In this document: piece by piece, positions 21,759 through 29,355 of the stretch
Layout of the letters: the number at the start of each line of letters is the position of its first letter
Position numbering within the stretch: the stretch's first letter is position 1
NCBI RefSeq assembly: GCF_001545155.1
Contig: NZ_CP014226.1
Coordinates: 3,715,481-3,779,480 of the forward strand
Length of the DNA: 64,000 nt
Source: Halomonas chromatireducens
Lineage (GTDB): Bacteria > Pseudomonadota > Gammaproteobacteria > Pseudomonadales > Halomonadaceae
Direction of reading: 5' to 3'
Notes under the pieces: model-generated
The model's database searches: none
Seen by the model: only the letters and a program-made list of their open reading frames with translations
Told to the model about the DNA's origin: nothing
Translations under genes and position numbers: made by a program

Positions 21759-22202
21759 ATGTTCAATCGTATACTGATACCGGTGGATGGCTCGAAAGGC
21801 GCGATGAAGGCGCTGGAAAAGGCCGTGGGGCTACACCTGCTGACCGGTGCCGAACTCTATGTTCTCTGTGTGTTCAAGCACCACAGCCTGCTGGAAGCCT
21901 CGCTCTCCATGGTGCGCCCCGACAAGCTGGATATTCCCGATGACGCGCTCAAGGAGTACGCCACCGAGATCGCCGTGCATGCCAAGGGGGAAGCGGTGGA
22001 ACTGGGCACCGATCCCTCGCGCCTGCGGGCTTTCGTCAAGGGCGGGCGGCCCTCACGCACTATCGTGCGATTCGCCCGCAAGCGTGAGTGCGACCTGATC
22101 GTGATCGGCGCCCAGGGCACCAACGGGGAAAAGAGCCTGCTGCTGGGCAGCGTCGCCCAGCGCGTGGCGGGCTCCGCCCACTGCCCGACGCTGGTGGTCT
22201 GA
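21759..22202 (+). CDS. teaD: Universal stress protein TeaD, regulator of TeaABC
   Basis: 147 residues, single Usp domain. It opens [22 protein letters not shown] and has the ATP-binding loop [22 protein letters not shown] with Gly residues and a terminal Ser as in ATP-binding Usp proteins. In H. elongata TeaD binds ATP and restrains ectoine uptake. The start is the ATG at 21759: AAGGAG at 21747-21752 is 6 nt upstream, whereas the ATG at 21753 touches it. Confidence 0.92.
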   Translation: MFNRILIPVDGSKGAMKALEKAVGLHLLTGAELYVLCVFKHHSLLEASLSMVRPDKLDIPDDALKEYATEIAVHAKGEAVELGTDPSRLRAFVKGGRPSRTIVRFARKRECDLIVIGAQGTNGEKSLLLGSVAQRVAGSAHCPTLVV

Positions 22203-22326
22203 CCTACCCCTACACCGGCCCGGTCCCCCCTTTGTCAGCGGGTGCGGAACCGGACCGGCCCTGTTAGAGTCCGATTAGCTGCCAACGGGTTCACGCCTCA
22301 CTGCTTCTATTACCAAAGGATTCTGC

Positions 22327-23010
22327 ATGAAGACACTCCTGACTTCCGCCTCCTTGGTCACCTTGATGGCCGCAGCACCGCTTGCCCTGGCCGCACCGGA
22401 GACCGAGGATGAGCGCCTCAGCTACAGCCTGGGGATTGCCTATGGCCAGAGCATCGCACAGGAGTATGCCGACCTGGACGTGGATGCTTTCACCGACGCC
22501 ATACGTGATGTCATCGAAGAGAATGAACTGGCCATGAGTGCCGATGACATGGCCGAGACCCTGAGCCGGTTTCAGGAGCAGGCCATTGCCAACCGCCAGG
22601 CCGAAAACGAGCAAATAGCCGAGCTCAATCTCGCCGAGGGGGAAGCCTTCCTGGCCGAGAATGCCGACAGGGAGGGCGTCGAGACCACCGAAACGGGCCT
22701 GCAGTACGAGGTGCTGGAAGCCGGTGACGGCGCCAGTCCCGGTCCGACCTCCCACGTGGAAGTCCACTACGAAGGCACGCTGGTCGACGGCACCGTCTTC
22801 GACAGCTCCTTCGATCGCAACGAGTCTGTCAACTTCCGGGTGGACCAGGTGATCGAAGGCTGGCAGGAAGCACTGCAGCTGATGAGCGTCGGCGACACCT
22901 GGATGCTCTTCATTCCCCCGGAGCTCGCCTATGGCGCTCAGGGGCAAGGACCCATCGGACCCAACGAGACGCTGATCTTCCAGGTCGAACTCCTCGACGT
23001 GATGGATTGA
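22327..23010 (+). CDS. FKBP-type peptidyl-prolyl cis-trans isomerase, periplasmic
   Basis: 227 residues. It has a signal peptide of about 20 residues ending ALA, an N-terminal helical dimerisation domain (about 25-115, FkpA/Mip-like), and a C-terminal FKBP domain with VEVHYEGTLVDGTVFDSSFDR, EGWQEALQLM and WMLFIPPELAYG. It should help periplasmic folding. The next gene starts 10 nt downstream. Confidence 0.9.
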   Translation: MKTLLTSASLVTLMAAAPLALAAPETEDERLSYSLGIAYGQSIAQEYADLDVDAFTDAIRDVIEENELAMSADDMAETLSRFQEQAIANRQAENEQIAELNLAEGEAFLAENADREGVETTETGLQYEVLEAGDGASPGPTSHVEVHYEGTLVDGTVFDSSFDRNESVNFRVDQVIEGWQEALQLMSVGDTWMLFIPPELAYGAQGQGPIGPNETLIFQVELLDVMD

Positions 23011-23020
23011 CAGCCAACCC

Positions 23021-24061
23021 ATGAGAGCCTTCCCCCCACTTGTCGCCGGCCTGCTTTTCTCGGCCGGCGCCCTGGCGAACGACCCGCTGCCGGAGCTACC
23101 ACCACTCGGCACGTCGCCCGATGCTATCAGCGTCATAGGAATATCGTCAGGTGGCTATATGGCCACCCAGCTCGCCGTGGCATGGCCGGAGCGATTCGAG
23201 GGCCTGGCGGTACTCGCCGCCGGCCCCTGGAGCTGCGCCCAGGGCGGCCTCGGCCGCGCACTGGGCCAGTGCATGTCAACCCGACGCGGCCCACCGGACC
23301 TGGCCGCCCTGAACCTGAAGCTGCGCGATTACCAGGCACGTGAGCTGGTGGGTGATGCCTCCGACCTGGCCGAGCTGCGTGCCTATGTCTGGCACGGCGA
23401 AGCCGACAACGTGGTCGATGCCTCTCTGGGAGAAGCCCTGGCCGAGCAGCTGTCCGGCTGGCTGGCCAACCCAAGGGACCAGTTGAAGGTGAACCTGGCT
23501 CCGACAGCCGGCCACGGCTGGCCGATACGATCCGACGAGCAGATTCCGCCCAGTTGGCTGGCCGAGTGTCGCGGCGGCGGCGGAACTCACCTGCTGGCCT
23601 GCGGCACGGACATTGCCGGCGAGGCACTGGCCTGGCTGCATGGTGAGCTTGCCCCGGCGCAAGAGGTCGATATGACGCAGCTGCTGCGCTTCGATCAGGA
23701 GGACTTTGCGGTACGCGGGATGGGCTCGGTGGGGTATGCGCTGATCCCCGAGGCGTGCCAGGCGGGGGGCTGTGACCTGACTCTGGCCCTGCATGGCTGC
23801 GGGATGGACAGCAAGCAAATCGGCGAGGCCTTCGTACGCCACAGTGGCCTCAACGAATGGGCCGTGGCCAATCAACGGGTGGTGCTCTACCCCCAGGCCG
23901 AGACTAGCCTGGCCAATCCCCAGGGTTGCTGGGACTGGTGGGGCTTTACCGAGAGCACCTGGCAGCTCGACCCCCTGCACGACACCCGTGAAGGGGTCCA
24001 GGTACGAGCGCTGATGGCCATGATCGACAGACTGGAGGAGCAACCGGCCGGGGACGAATGA
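23021..24061 (+). CDS. PHB-depolymerase-like secreted esterase
   Basis: 346 residues, signal peptide of about 19 residues. The lipase box is GISSG (nucleophile S42, unusually close to the mature N-terminus). LALHGCGMDSKQIGEAFVRHSGLNEWA and LYPQAETSLANPQGCWDWWGF match the extracellular poly(3-hydroxybutyrate) depolymerase type-2 catalytic domain. No C-terminal substrate-binding domain is present, so activity on solid granules is uncertain. It may be a short-chain PHA or ester hydrolase. It is likely co-transcribed with the FKBP gene. Confidence 0.75.
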   Translation: MRAFPPLVAGLLFSAGALANDPLPELPPLGTSPDAISVIGISSGGYMATQLAVAWPERFEGLAVLAAGPWSCAQGGLGRALGQCMSTRRGPPDLAALNLKLRDYQARELVGDASDLAELRAYVWHGEADNVVDASLGEALAEQLSGWLANPRDQLKVNLAPTAGHGWPIRSDEQIPPSWLAECRGGGGTHLLACGTDIAGEALAWLHGELAPAQEVDMTQLLRFDQEDFAVRGMGSVGYALIPEACQAGGCDLTLALHGCGMDSKQIGEAFVRHSGLNEWAVANQRVVLYPQAETSLANPQGCWDWWGFTESTWQLDPLHDTREGVQVRALMAMIDRLEEQPAGDE

Positions 24062-24062
24062 C

Positions 24063-24659
24063 CTACCCGCCCAGCTCGCTCTCCAGCGCCGAGCGAAGCG
24101 GGTGCGGCGTCGGCGAATAGAGCACCCGCTGCAGGATCTGGCCGTCACGGTCGACCAGATAGAGCGAGGAACTGTGGTCGACGGTATACTCCATTGCCGA
24201 ATCCGGCGTTTCCACCCGGCGCCATACCACGTTATAGCGCCCTGCCAGCTCCTCTAGCTGCTCCTCGTTGCCGGCCACACCGATGAAGTCATCGCCGAAA
24301 AAGCCCACGTACTCTTCCAGACGCTCCAGCGTATCGCGCTCGGGGTCCACCGTGATCATCACCGGCACCACGCGCTGGCGCTGCTCGTCATCCAGCCCCT
24401 GCATCACCTGACGAATCACCGCCATGCTCATGGGGCAGACGTCCGGGCAGTAGGTATAGCCGAAGAAGAGGATGGCAACCTGGTCCTCATCCATCTGAGT
24501 CAACGAAAAGTCTCCCTGCGTAGAGGGCATCTCTACCGGACCACCCCGAGGACCGCTTTCGTCCGCAGTCCTCTGCTGCTCATACCAGCCGTAGCCACCG
24601 AGAGCCACGGCCAGCACGACCACGACACCCAACACCTTCCAGATACCCTGTCGCTTCAT
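24063..24659 (-). CDS. Sco1/SenC family copper chaperone
   Basis: 198 residues, one N-terminal membrane anchor (about 8-25), then a thioredoxin fold with the copper site CPDVCPM (two Cys separated by three residues) and the third ligand His in YTVDHSSSLYLVD. Sco proteins load the CuA centre of cytochrome oxidase. The upstream gene overlaps it (ATGA). Confidence 0.9.
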   Translation of the reverse strand: MKRQGIWKVLGVVVVLAVALGGYGWYEQQRTADESGPRGGPVEMPSTQGDFSLTQMDEDQVAILFFGYTYCPDVCPMSMAVIRQVMQGLDDEQRQRVVPVMITVDPERDTLERLEEYVGFFGDDFIGVAGNEEQLEELAGRYNVVWRRVETPDSAMEYTVDHSSSLYLVDRDGQILQRVLYSPTPHPLRSALESELGG

Positions 24660-25168
24660 GGCCCACTTCGCTCCACAGTAAAATCGAACCGGCTGCCCAG
24701 TCGGCCATCGGCGGTCTCCACCACGACCTGGGCTAGCCAGGGCATGGTCGCCTCGGTGCAGATCGGCACCTGGGCCAAGCCCTCGTAGCGGCCATTATCC
24801 TGCGCTTCGAGGGGGAAGCGGTGCAAGCCCATCTCCATATCGCGTCCCACGAAGTCGACATGAACGGCAGTGGCCTCCACGCCCTCCAGCGTTACCGTCA
24901 GGGGCAGCAGGTCCAGCGCCCGAATCCCCCCCGGCGCATCGGCCGCAAGGCTCAGGCGACGGGAGCCGCCCAGCATCGCCTGACAGGACGACCGGTGCAA
25001 CTCGCAGGGGGTAGCCGCAGCATACCAGGCGATGCTCTGGTCGCCCCGCACCAGATGAGAAACCAGGTACCATAAGGCAACCGCCAGCGCCACCAGGGTG
25101 GCGAGCATCATCAGGCGAATGCCGGGAAAGCGGATTTCCCTTTGGTCTGGGTGAGAGGGTGAGCTCAT
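24656..25168 (-). CDS. Uncharacterised single-span membrane protein upstream of sco
   Basis: 170 residues, one membrane helix (about 17-37), then a periplasmic region with cysteines C55 and C63 (TPCELHRSSCQ) and a further Cys near residue 139. The stop overlaps the sco start, so it is translationally coupled. The context suggests a role in copper or oxidase assembly, but I recognise no family. No signal for another function is visible. Confidence 0.6.
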   Translation of the reverse strand: MSSPSHPDQREIRFPGIRLMMLATLVALAVALWYLVSHLVRGDQSIAWYAAATPCELHRSSCQAMLGGSRRLSLAADAPGGIRALDLLPLTVTLEGVEATAVHVDFVGRDMEMGLHRFPLEAQDNGRYEGLAQVPICTEATMPWLAQVVVETADGRLGSRFDFTVERSGP

Positions 25169-25290
25169 GACGGTGAAAGCAACACTCCGATGAGAGGCGA
25201 CAGAGCGGTAAGCTTAACAGCATTTGCCGGGCGTCGACCGTGGATGGATGTCGCAGGGCAGCGGCCTTGCAAGGGTTGAAAGGAGTACGA

Positions 25291-26205
25291 ATGGAAGGTG
25301 TGGCGCAGGCTTTGGGACCGCTGTTTCTGCTGATACTGCTGGGCGCCGTGCTGGGCTGGCGCCGGCTGCCCGGCGACAACTTCTGGCCCGCCATGGAGCG
25401 GCTGATCTACTTTCTGCTGTTTCCGGCCATGCTGGTGGCCACCCTGGCTAACGCCGATGTCGGCCAGGTACCCGTTGTTCGCCTGGCCCTGGCACTGCTC
25501 GGCACCATGCTGCTCTTCGCCGCCCTGCTTTGGGTCATTCGGCCGAAACTGGGAATCGACTCGGCGGCCTTCACCTCGGTATTTCAGGGCGCCGTGCGCT
25601 TCAACACCTACGTGGGGGTTGCCGGGGCGGCGGCTCTGCACGGCTCTGCCGGTGCTACCGTGGCAGCGGTGGCCGTGGCACTGATGGTACCGGTGGTCAA
25701 CGTCCTCTGCGTGGGGAGCTTCATTGCCGCCGGCACCTTGGGCCCCTCCAGTCTGGGCAAGAGCCTGCTGGCGCTGGTACGCAATCCGCTGATTCTTGCC
25801 TGCCTGGTCGGCATCGCCCTGAACCTGACCGGCATCGGACTTCCCGGCTGGAGCGGCGCCACGGTGGAATTGCTGGGACGAGCCGCCCTGCCACTGGGCC
25901 TGGTCGCGGTGGGTGTGGCGCTGCGCCCCCGGGCGCTGATGCGCCTGGACCGCGGCGTCTGGACATCCAACCTGGTGAAGCTGGCGCTGATGCCGGCCGT
26001 GGTGCTGCTGCTCGCCATGGTGCTGGGGCTGGACCCGGTCAGCCGTGACGTGGCGCTGCTGTTCGCCGCGCTACCTACCGCCACTTCGGCCTATATCCTG
26101 GCCCGCCAACTGGGAGGAGATGCCGAGCTGATGGCCGCCCTGATCACCGGCCAAACGCTGCTGGCCATGGCTACGCTGCCGCTCTGGCTGCGACTGGTCG
26201 GCTAG
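25291..26205 (+). CDS. AEC family transporter (auxin efflux carrier type)
   Basis: 304 residues, about ten membrane helices. Start at 25291 with AAGGAG five nt upstream. The N-terminus LLILLGAVLGWRRLP and FNTYVGVAGAAALHG, together with ATSAYILARQLGGDAELMAALIT near the C-terminus, are AEC family blocks. AEC proteins export small organic acids such as malonate or malate; the substrate is not known. No hairpin lies immediately after its stop. Confidence 0.88.
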   Translation: MEGVAQALGPLFLLILLGAVLGWRRLPGDNFWPAMERLIYFLLFPAMLVATLANADVGQVPVVRLALALLGTMLLFAALLWVIRPKLGIDSAAFTSVFQGAVRFNTYVGVAGAAALHGSAGATVAAVAVALMVPVVNVLCVGSFIAAGTLGPSSLGKSLLALVRNPLILACLVGIALNLTGIGLPGWSGATVELLGRAALPLGLVAVGVALRPRALMRLDRGVWTSNLVKLALMPAVVLLLAMVLGLDPVSRDVALLFAALPTATSAYILARQLGGDAELMAALITGQTLLAMATLPLWLRLVG

Positions 26206-26240
26206 TCAATGAAACTTAATAAAAAGTATTCGCATTTGTG

Positions 26241-26269
26241 TTGACGGCATAAACGAGAATGATTACAGT
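26241..26269 (+). promoter_or_regulatory. Promoter with Fur-box-like spacer
   Basis: TTGACG at 26241-26246, 17 bp, TACAGT at 26264-26269. The spacer holds GAGAATGATTAC (26255-26266), which agrees with ten of twelve positions of a Fur-box half. A Fur-type repressor would cover the -10. It points into a non-coding region ending in a terminator (26390). Confidence 0.45.
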
Positions 26270-26271
26270 GT

Positions 26272-26390
26272 GGGTGTGGCGTTTGATGAGGCGCCACACC
26301 CATAAGAGGATCGCCAGTTCCTCGTTATGGTTTCTCCCCTCATTTGCTAGTCACGGTCTTGCCTGCGCCCTCCCTGAGGGCGCTTTTTTT
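26272..26390 (+). ncRNA. Candidate small RNA (~115 nt)
   Basis: The interval between the promoter above and the intrinsic terminator has no convincing reading frame. It folds into hairpin 1 (TGGGTGTGGCG at 26271-26281 with CGCCACACCCA at 26292-26302), hairpin 2 (GAGGA/TCCTC, about 26306-26323) and a single-stranded C/U-rich stretch CTCCCC near 26334, then the terminator. A C/U-rich open segment and a U-tail are typical of Hfq-dependent sRNAs. It could instead be the 3' UTR of the AEC gene. The RyhB core sequence is not present. Confidence 0.4.
26365..26390 (+). terminator. Strong intrinsic terminator
   Basis: Stem GCGCCCTC/GAGGGCGC (8 bp, 26365-26383) with a CCT loop and seven Ts. It can end either the candidate sRNA or read-through from the AEC gene 160 nt upstream. 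Confidence 0.92.
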
Positions 26391-26400
26391 GTTAGCTGCG

Positions 26401-26446
26401 GTCCGACAGCGATTCTATCCACCGACGCTGCCACACCGCTGTTGGA
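26401..26446. repeat. REP-like B module, left of the IS
   Basis: Copy of the CTCCAACA/TGTTGGAG palindrome family: a degenerate left arm, the shared core (ATTCTATCCACCGACGCTGC) and right arm TGTTGGA ending at 26446, where the IS begins. Its other side continues after the IS at 27836. Confidence 0.75.
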
Positions 26447-26452
26447 AATGGG

Positions 26453-26465
26453 ATGGACCCGTCCC
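26453..26465 (+). repeat. IS left subterminal inverted repeat
   Basis: ATGGACCCGTCCC. It pairs with 27820-27832 with one mismatch. Its first bases also pair with GGGTCCATCC just before the transposase ATG, so the left end can form a hairpin that spans the leader (26451-26543). Confidence 0.8.
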
Positions 26466-26543
26466 TCCCTGTGCCAAGATGAGTTTGCAACGCCATCTGG
26501 GTGCATGGGGCACCACACGGCATCTTGAAGAGAGGGTCCATCC

Positions 26544-27572
26544 ATGAATCACATTAGCATCGTCGGGATTGATCTTGCCAAGCATGTCTTTCAACTTCAT
26601 GCGGTCGATCCCAAAGGCCGCCAGATATTCAGCAAGAAGGTGTCTCGCTCGGGCTTACGCCTGACGCTGGCCCAGGTACCTCCCTGCCGCGTCGCCATGG
26701 AGGCATGCGGTGGTGCCCACTACTGGGCAAGGGAGATCCAGGCCCTGGGGCATGAGGTCCAATTGATCCCTCCCCAGTACGTGAAGCCCTTTGTGCTGGG
26801 CCACAAGAGCGATGCCCGGGATGCCCGCGCGATCGCCGAGGCAGCGGCCCGCGATGCCACGCCACGGGTGGCGCCCAAGACACTGGAACAGCAGGCGCTG
26901 CAAGCCATGCATCGCGTGCGCTCCCGGGCGATTGCCAACCGCACGGCCCTGGGCAATGAGCTGCATGGCTTGCTCGCCGAAATGGGCATCTGCGTGGCGA
27001 AGGGTCACTCGGTGTTTCGCCAGGGTGAGGTCCGGCGCTTACTCGCCGAGCACCGGGCCCAGCTCGGCGACGACCTCTTCGTGGTGCTGGATGATGTTCT
27101 GGATCAGTGGCTCTCGCTGGATGCGCGCATTCATGCCTACGATCAGCGCCTGGCACGGCTGGCCAGGGCGACGCCGGTTTGTCGACGCCTGATGAGCGTG
27201 CCCGGCATCGGGCCGGTCAATGCGACCTTACTGGCCAGTCATATCGGTGACCCCAGGCGGTTTGCCAATGGTCGATCCTTCAGTGCCTCGATTGGCTTGG
27301 TGCCCCGCCAGCACTCGAGCGGCGGCAAGGAACGACTGCTGAGCATCTCCAAACGGGGCAACGGTGAGGTGCGTCGGCAGCTCGTGCATGGGGCCCGAGC
27401 GGCCTTGCGTGCCTTTCAGTGCCAGCAGCAGCCGGATCGGCTGGCTCGCTGGGCATGCGCCCTGGCGGCACGGCGTGGGGCGGCCAAGGCCACTGTCGCC
27501 CTGGCGAACAAGCTGGGCAGGATCTGCTGGGCGGTGATGGTGCGAGACACGGTCTACGCGGCCACCCCGTAA
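26544..27572 (+). CDS. IS110 family transposase (DEDD recombinase)
   Basis: 342 residues. The N-terminal RuvC-like DEDD domain opens IVGIDLAKHVFQLHAVD (first Asp). MEACGGAHYWARE (Glu) follows about residue 52, and KSDARDARAIAEAA supplies the remaining Asp residues. The C-terminal Tnp2/IS116-IS902 domain has SVPGIGPVNATLLASHIGD and the SISKRGNGEVRRQLVHGARA segment with its serine. The gene is intact. Known IS110 recombinases use an RNA encoded in the element's own end to choose donor and target. Confidence 0.93.
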   Translation: MNHISIVGIDLAKHVFQLHAVDPKGRQIFSKKVSRSGLRLTLAQVPPCRVAMEACGGAHYWAREIQALGHEVQLIPPQYVKPFVLGHKSDARDARAIAEAAARDATPRVAPKTLEQQALQAMHRVRSRAIANRTALGNELHGLLAEMGICVAKGHSVFRQGEVRRLLAEHRAQLGDDLFVVLDDVLDQWLSLDARIHAYDQRLARLARATPVCRRLMSVPGIGPVNATLLASHIGDPRRFANGRSFSASIGLVPRQHSSGGKERLLSISKRGNGEVRRQLVHGARAALRAFQCQQQPDRLARWACALAARRGAAKATVALANKLGRICWAVMVRDTVYAATP

Positions 27573-27819
27573 TGCGATGACGCGATGACATAGTCACGAT
27601 TTTTCCCCGAGGTTGCGCAGGTACGAACGTAGATGGCAGGACAGGTCAGACCGGCTCTCCGCCACGCTGTGAAGATGTATGGCCGCTGTTGAGGCCGAGT
27701 CGGAGATCAGCTCGGAGAGCGCGCATCCCATCATGGCCAGGCACCGATGCAGTGCCGCTGACAGGCCGGATATAAGCGTGCAGTCTCACCCCCGCCGATA
27801 CGTTTCGGGCTTGCACAAC
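27573..27819 (+). ncRNA. Candidate bridge (seek) RNA in the IS right end
   Basis: Non-coding segment between transposase stop and right inverted repeat. It is rich in stems: GCTCTCCG (27654-27661) with CGGAGAGC (27713-27720), inner CCGAG/CTCGG, and GGCAC (27740) with GTGCC (27752). IS1111-type elements carry their guide RNA here. The start and end of the RNA and its guide loops were not determined. Confidence 0.45.
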
Positions 27820-27832
27820 GGGACTGGTCCAT
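27820..27832 (-). repeat. IS right subterminal inverted repeat
   Basis: GGGACTGGTCCAT, the reverse complement of the left repeat apart from one base. Three bases (ATA) lie between it and the proposed end at 27835. Confidence 0.8.
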
Positions 27833-27835
27833 ATA

Positions 27836-28354
27836 AGCATCTTTAGATCGCGACTGGAGGCGAAAGCCTCCCGGCGGGGTTGCCAACGTTCGCGGCCATC
27901 ACCGGCGTTTCAGCCTCCGCCAAGGCGCCAGTCGCGACGCGGAGCGGCGCTCCAACAATGATTCTCTCCACCGACGCTGCCACATCGCTGTTGGAGGAAG
28001 CTTTAGCTCACGACTGGAGACCGAAGGGCTCCCGGCAGTGTTGCCAGCGCTGGCGGTAACCGCCAGCGTTGCCGCCTCCGCCGAGGCGCCTGGCGGCGCC
28101 AGTCGCGACGCGGAGCGGCGCTCCAACAATGATTCTCTCCACCGACGCTGCCACATCGCTGTTGGAGGAAGCTTTAGCTCCGGTCCGACGCATCGGCGAC
28201 TGGAGGCCGAAGGGCTCCCGGCGGTGTTGCCAGCGCTGGCGATGAGCACCAGCGTTACCGCCTCCGCCAAGGCGCCTGACGGCACCAGTCGCGATGCAGA
28301 GTCGGAGCGCCGAACCGAGCGCTCCAACAGCGATCCTATCCGCCGACGCTGCCG
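27836..28354. repeat. Mosaic array of palindromic REP-like modules
   Basis: Two alternating modules. A: arms (G)CGACTGG and CCAGTCGC, about 86-97 bp, at 27850-27935, 28011-28106 and 28196-28292. B: arms CTCCAACA and TGTTGGAG, 47 bp, at 27950-27996 and 28121-28167, with a half copy from 28322. Between B and A is a short linker with a small hairpin (AGCT-tt-AGCT, or ATCT-tt-AGAT beside the IS). The array ends 7 bp before the stop of the LysR gene. There is no gene in the 788 bp between the transposase and that LysR gene. Confidence 0.85.
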
Positions 28355-28360
28355 CTTCTC

Positions 28361-29269
28361 TCAGGGCGCGCCAGCACCGCGCCAGGGCCCGCGATGGGTC
28401 AGGCGATCGCGTAGCAGGTGGGCCATCGCTTCTGCCGCCGGCTGGGAGGCGGGGGGGATATGCGGGGCGAAATGGAGCCTCGCCTCACAGCGCTTGAGCG
28501 GTGGCATATTCTCCGCGGGGCCCAGCTCGCGCATGGCCCCGGTCAGTCGCTCGCGGTCGAGGACACTGATCGCCAGGCCCATTTCCACCGCCTTTTCGAC
28601 GGCGTGGATGCTGGTGCTGGTAAAGACCGCATGCCAGGGCCGGCCGATCGCCTCGAGCGCTTCGATGGCCAGGGCCCGATAGGGGCAATCCACCTCGTGG
28701 AGTGCCAGGGGAAGGCGTGGCCTGTCGCTCAGGTCGCCGACCCGGGGGCCGGCCCACACCGGCGAGGTATGCCACAGTACCTCGCCACCGGGCAGCGGGT
28801 TGGGGCGGTCCAGCAGCACCGACAGCGTCAGCTGGGAGCGGCTCAGCTGTCGGGCCAGCTCGCCACTGGTGGCGGTCACGATCTCGAGCAGGACATCGGG
28901 GTGGTGCGCCATGAACTCCGGCAGCACGCTGCCCAGCAGCTCCCGCGCATAGTCTTCCGGCAAGCCCAGGCGCAGCTTGCCCCCCAGGCCGCGCCCGGTG
29001 AAGCGCGAGAGCATGCCGTCATGCAGCCGCAAAAGCTCGCGGGACTCCAGCAGCAGGGCCTCGCCTACCGCCGTGGGCTTCACGCCCCGGGAGCCCCGCT
29101 CGAGCAGCCGAGATCCCAGCGCCTCCTCGAGGCGCTTGATCTGCATGCTGATGGCGCCGACGGTGCGATGGCGCTGCTGTGCCGCGGCGGCCAGCGACCC
29201 CAGCTGGGCGGCCGCCTGAAAGCTGCGCAACAGCTCCAGGTCCAGCGCCGCAGACGAGACTTCAGACAT
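28361..29269 (-). CDS. LysR family transcriptional regulator
   Basis: 302 residues. It has an N-terminal winged helix-turn-helix (about 10-68, FQAAAQLGSLAAAAQQRHRTVGAISMQIKRLEEALG) and a LysR substrate-binding domain (about 95-300) with little recognisable ligand information. It is divergent from a DMT-type exporter, with 86 bp between the start codons, so it probably controls that gene. Its C-terminal codons abut the repeat array. Confidence 0.88.
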   Translation of the reverse strand: MSEVSSAALDLELLRSFQAAAQLGSLAAAAQQRHRTVGAISMQIKRLEEALGSRLLERGSRGVKPTAVGEALLLESRELLRLHDGMLSRFTGRGLGGKLRLGLPEDYARELLGSVLPEFMAHHPDVLLEIVTATSGELARQLSRSQLTLSVLLDRPNPLPGGEVLWHTSPVWAGPRVGDLSDRPRLPLALHEVDCPYRALAIEALEAIGRPWHAVFTSTSIHAVEKAVEMGLAISVLDRERLTGAMRELGPAENMPPLKRCEARLHFAPHIPPASQPAAEAMAHLLRDRLTHRGPWRGAGAP

Positions 29270-29355
29270 GTTGAATGCTCACTCGAATAGTTATCGATTC
29301 ATTGAAATCCATTTCTCCCTCATGCTCAAGGCCGTTCACCCAGGAGGGAGGAGAA

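Larger units (their letters stand above)
26446..27835 (+). mobile_element. IS110 family (IS1111-type) insertion sequence
   Basis: About 1,390 bp. It has one DEDD transposase gene and subterminal inverted repeats at 26453-26465 and 27820-27832 (12 of 13 identical), with 7 bp outside on the left and 3 bp on the right. That is the IS1111 layout. No target duplication is needed. The junctions rejoin into a normal REP linker, which supports these ends. The right non-coding part (~260 bp) is much longer than the left (~98 bp). Confidence 0.85.

Noticed and set aside
26241..26390. Identity with RyhB or PrrF
   Set aside because: The conserved RyhB core and the PrrF repeats are absent; only the regulatory logic resembles them.
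27836..28354. CRISPR array
   Set aside because: Repeats are long, palindromic, variable and without uniform spacers; no cas genes.
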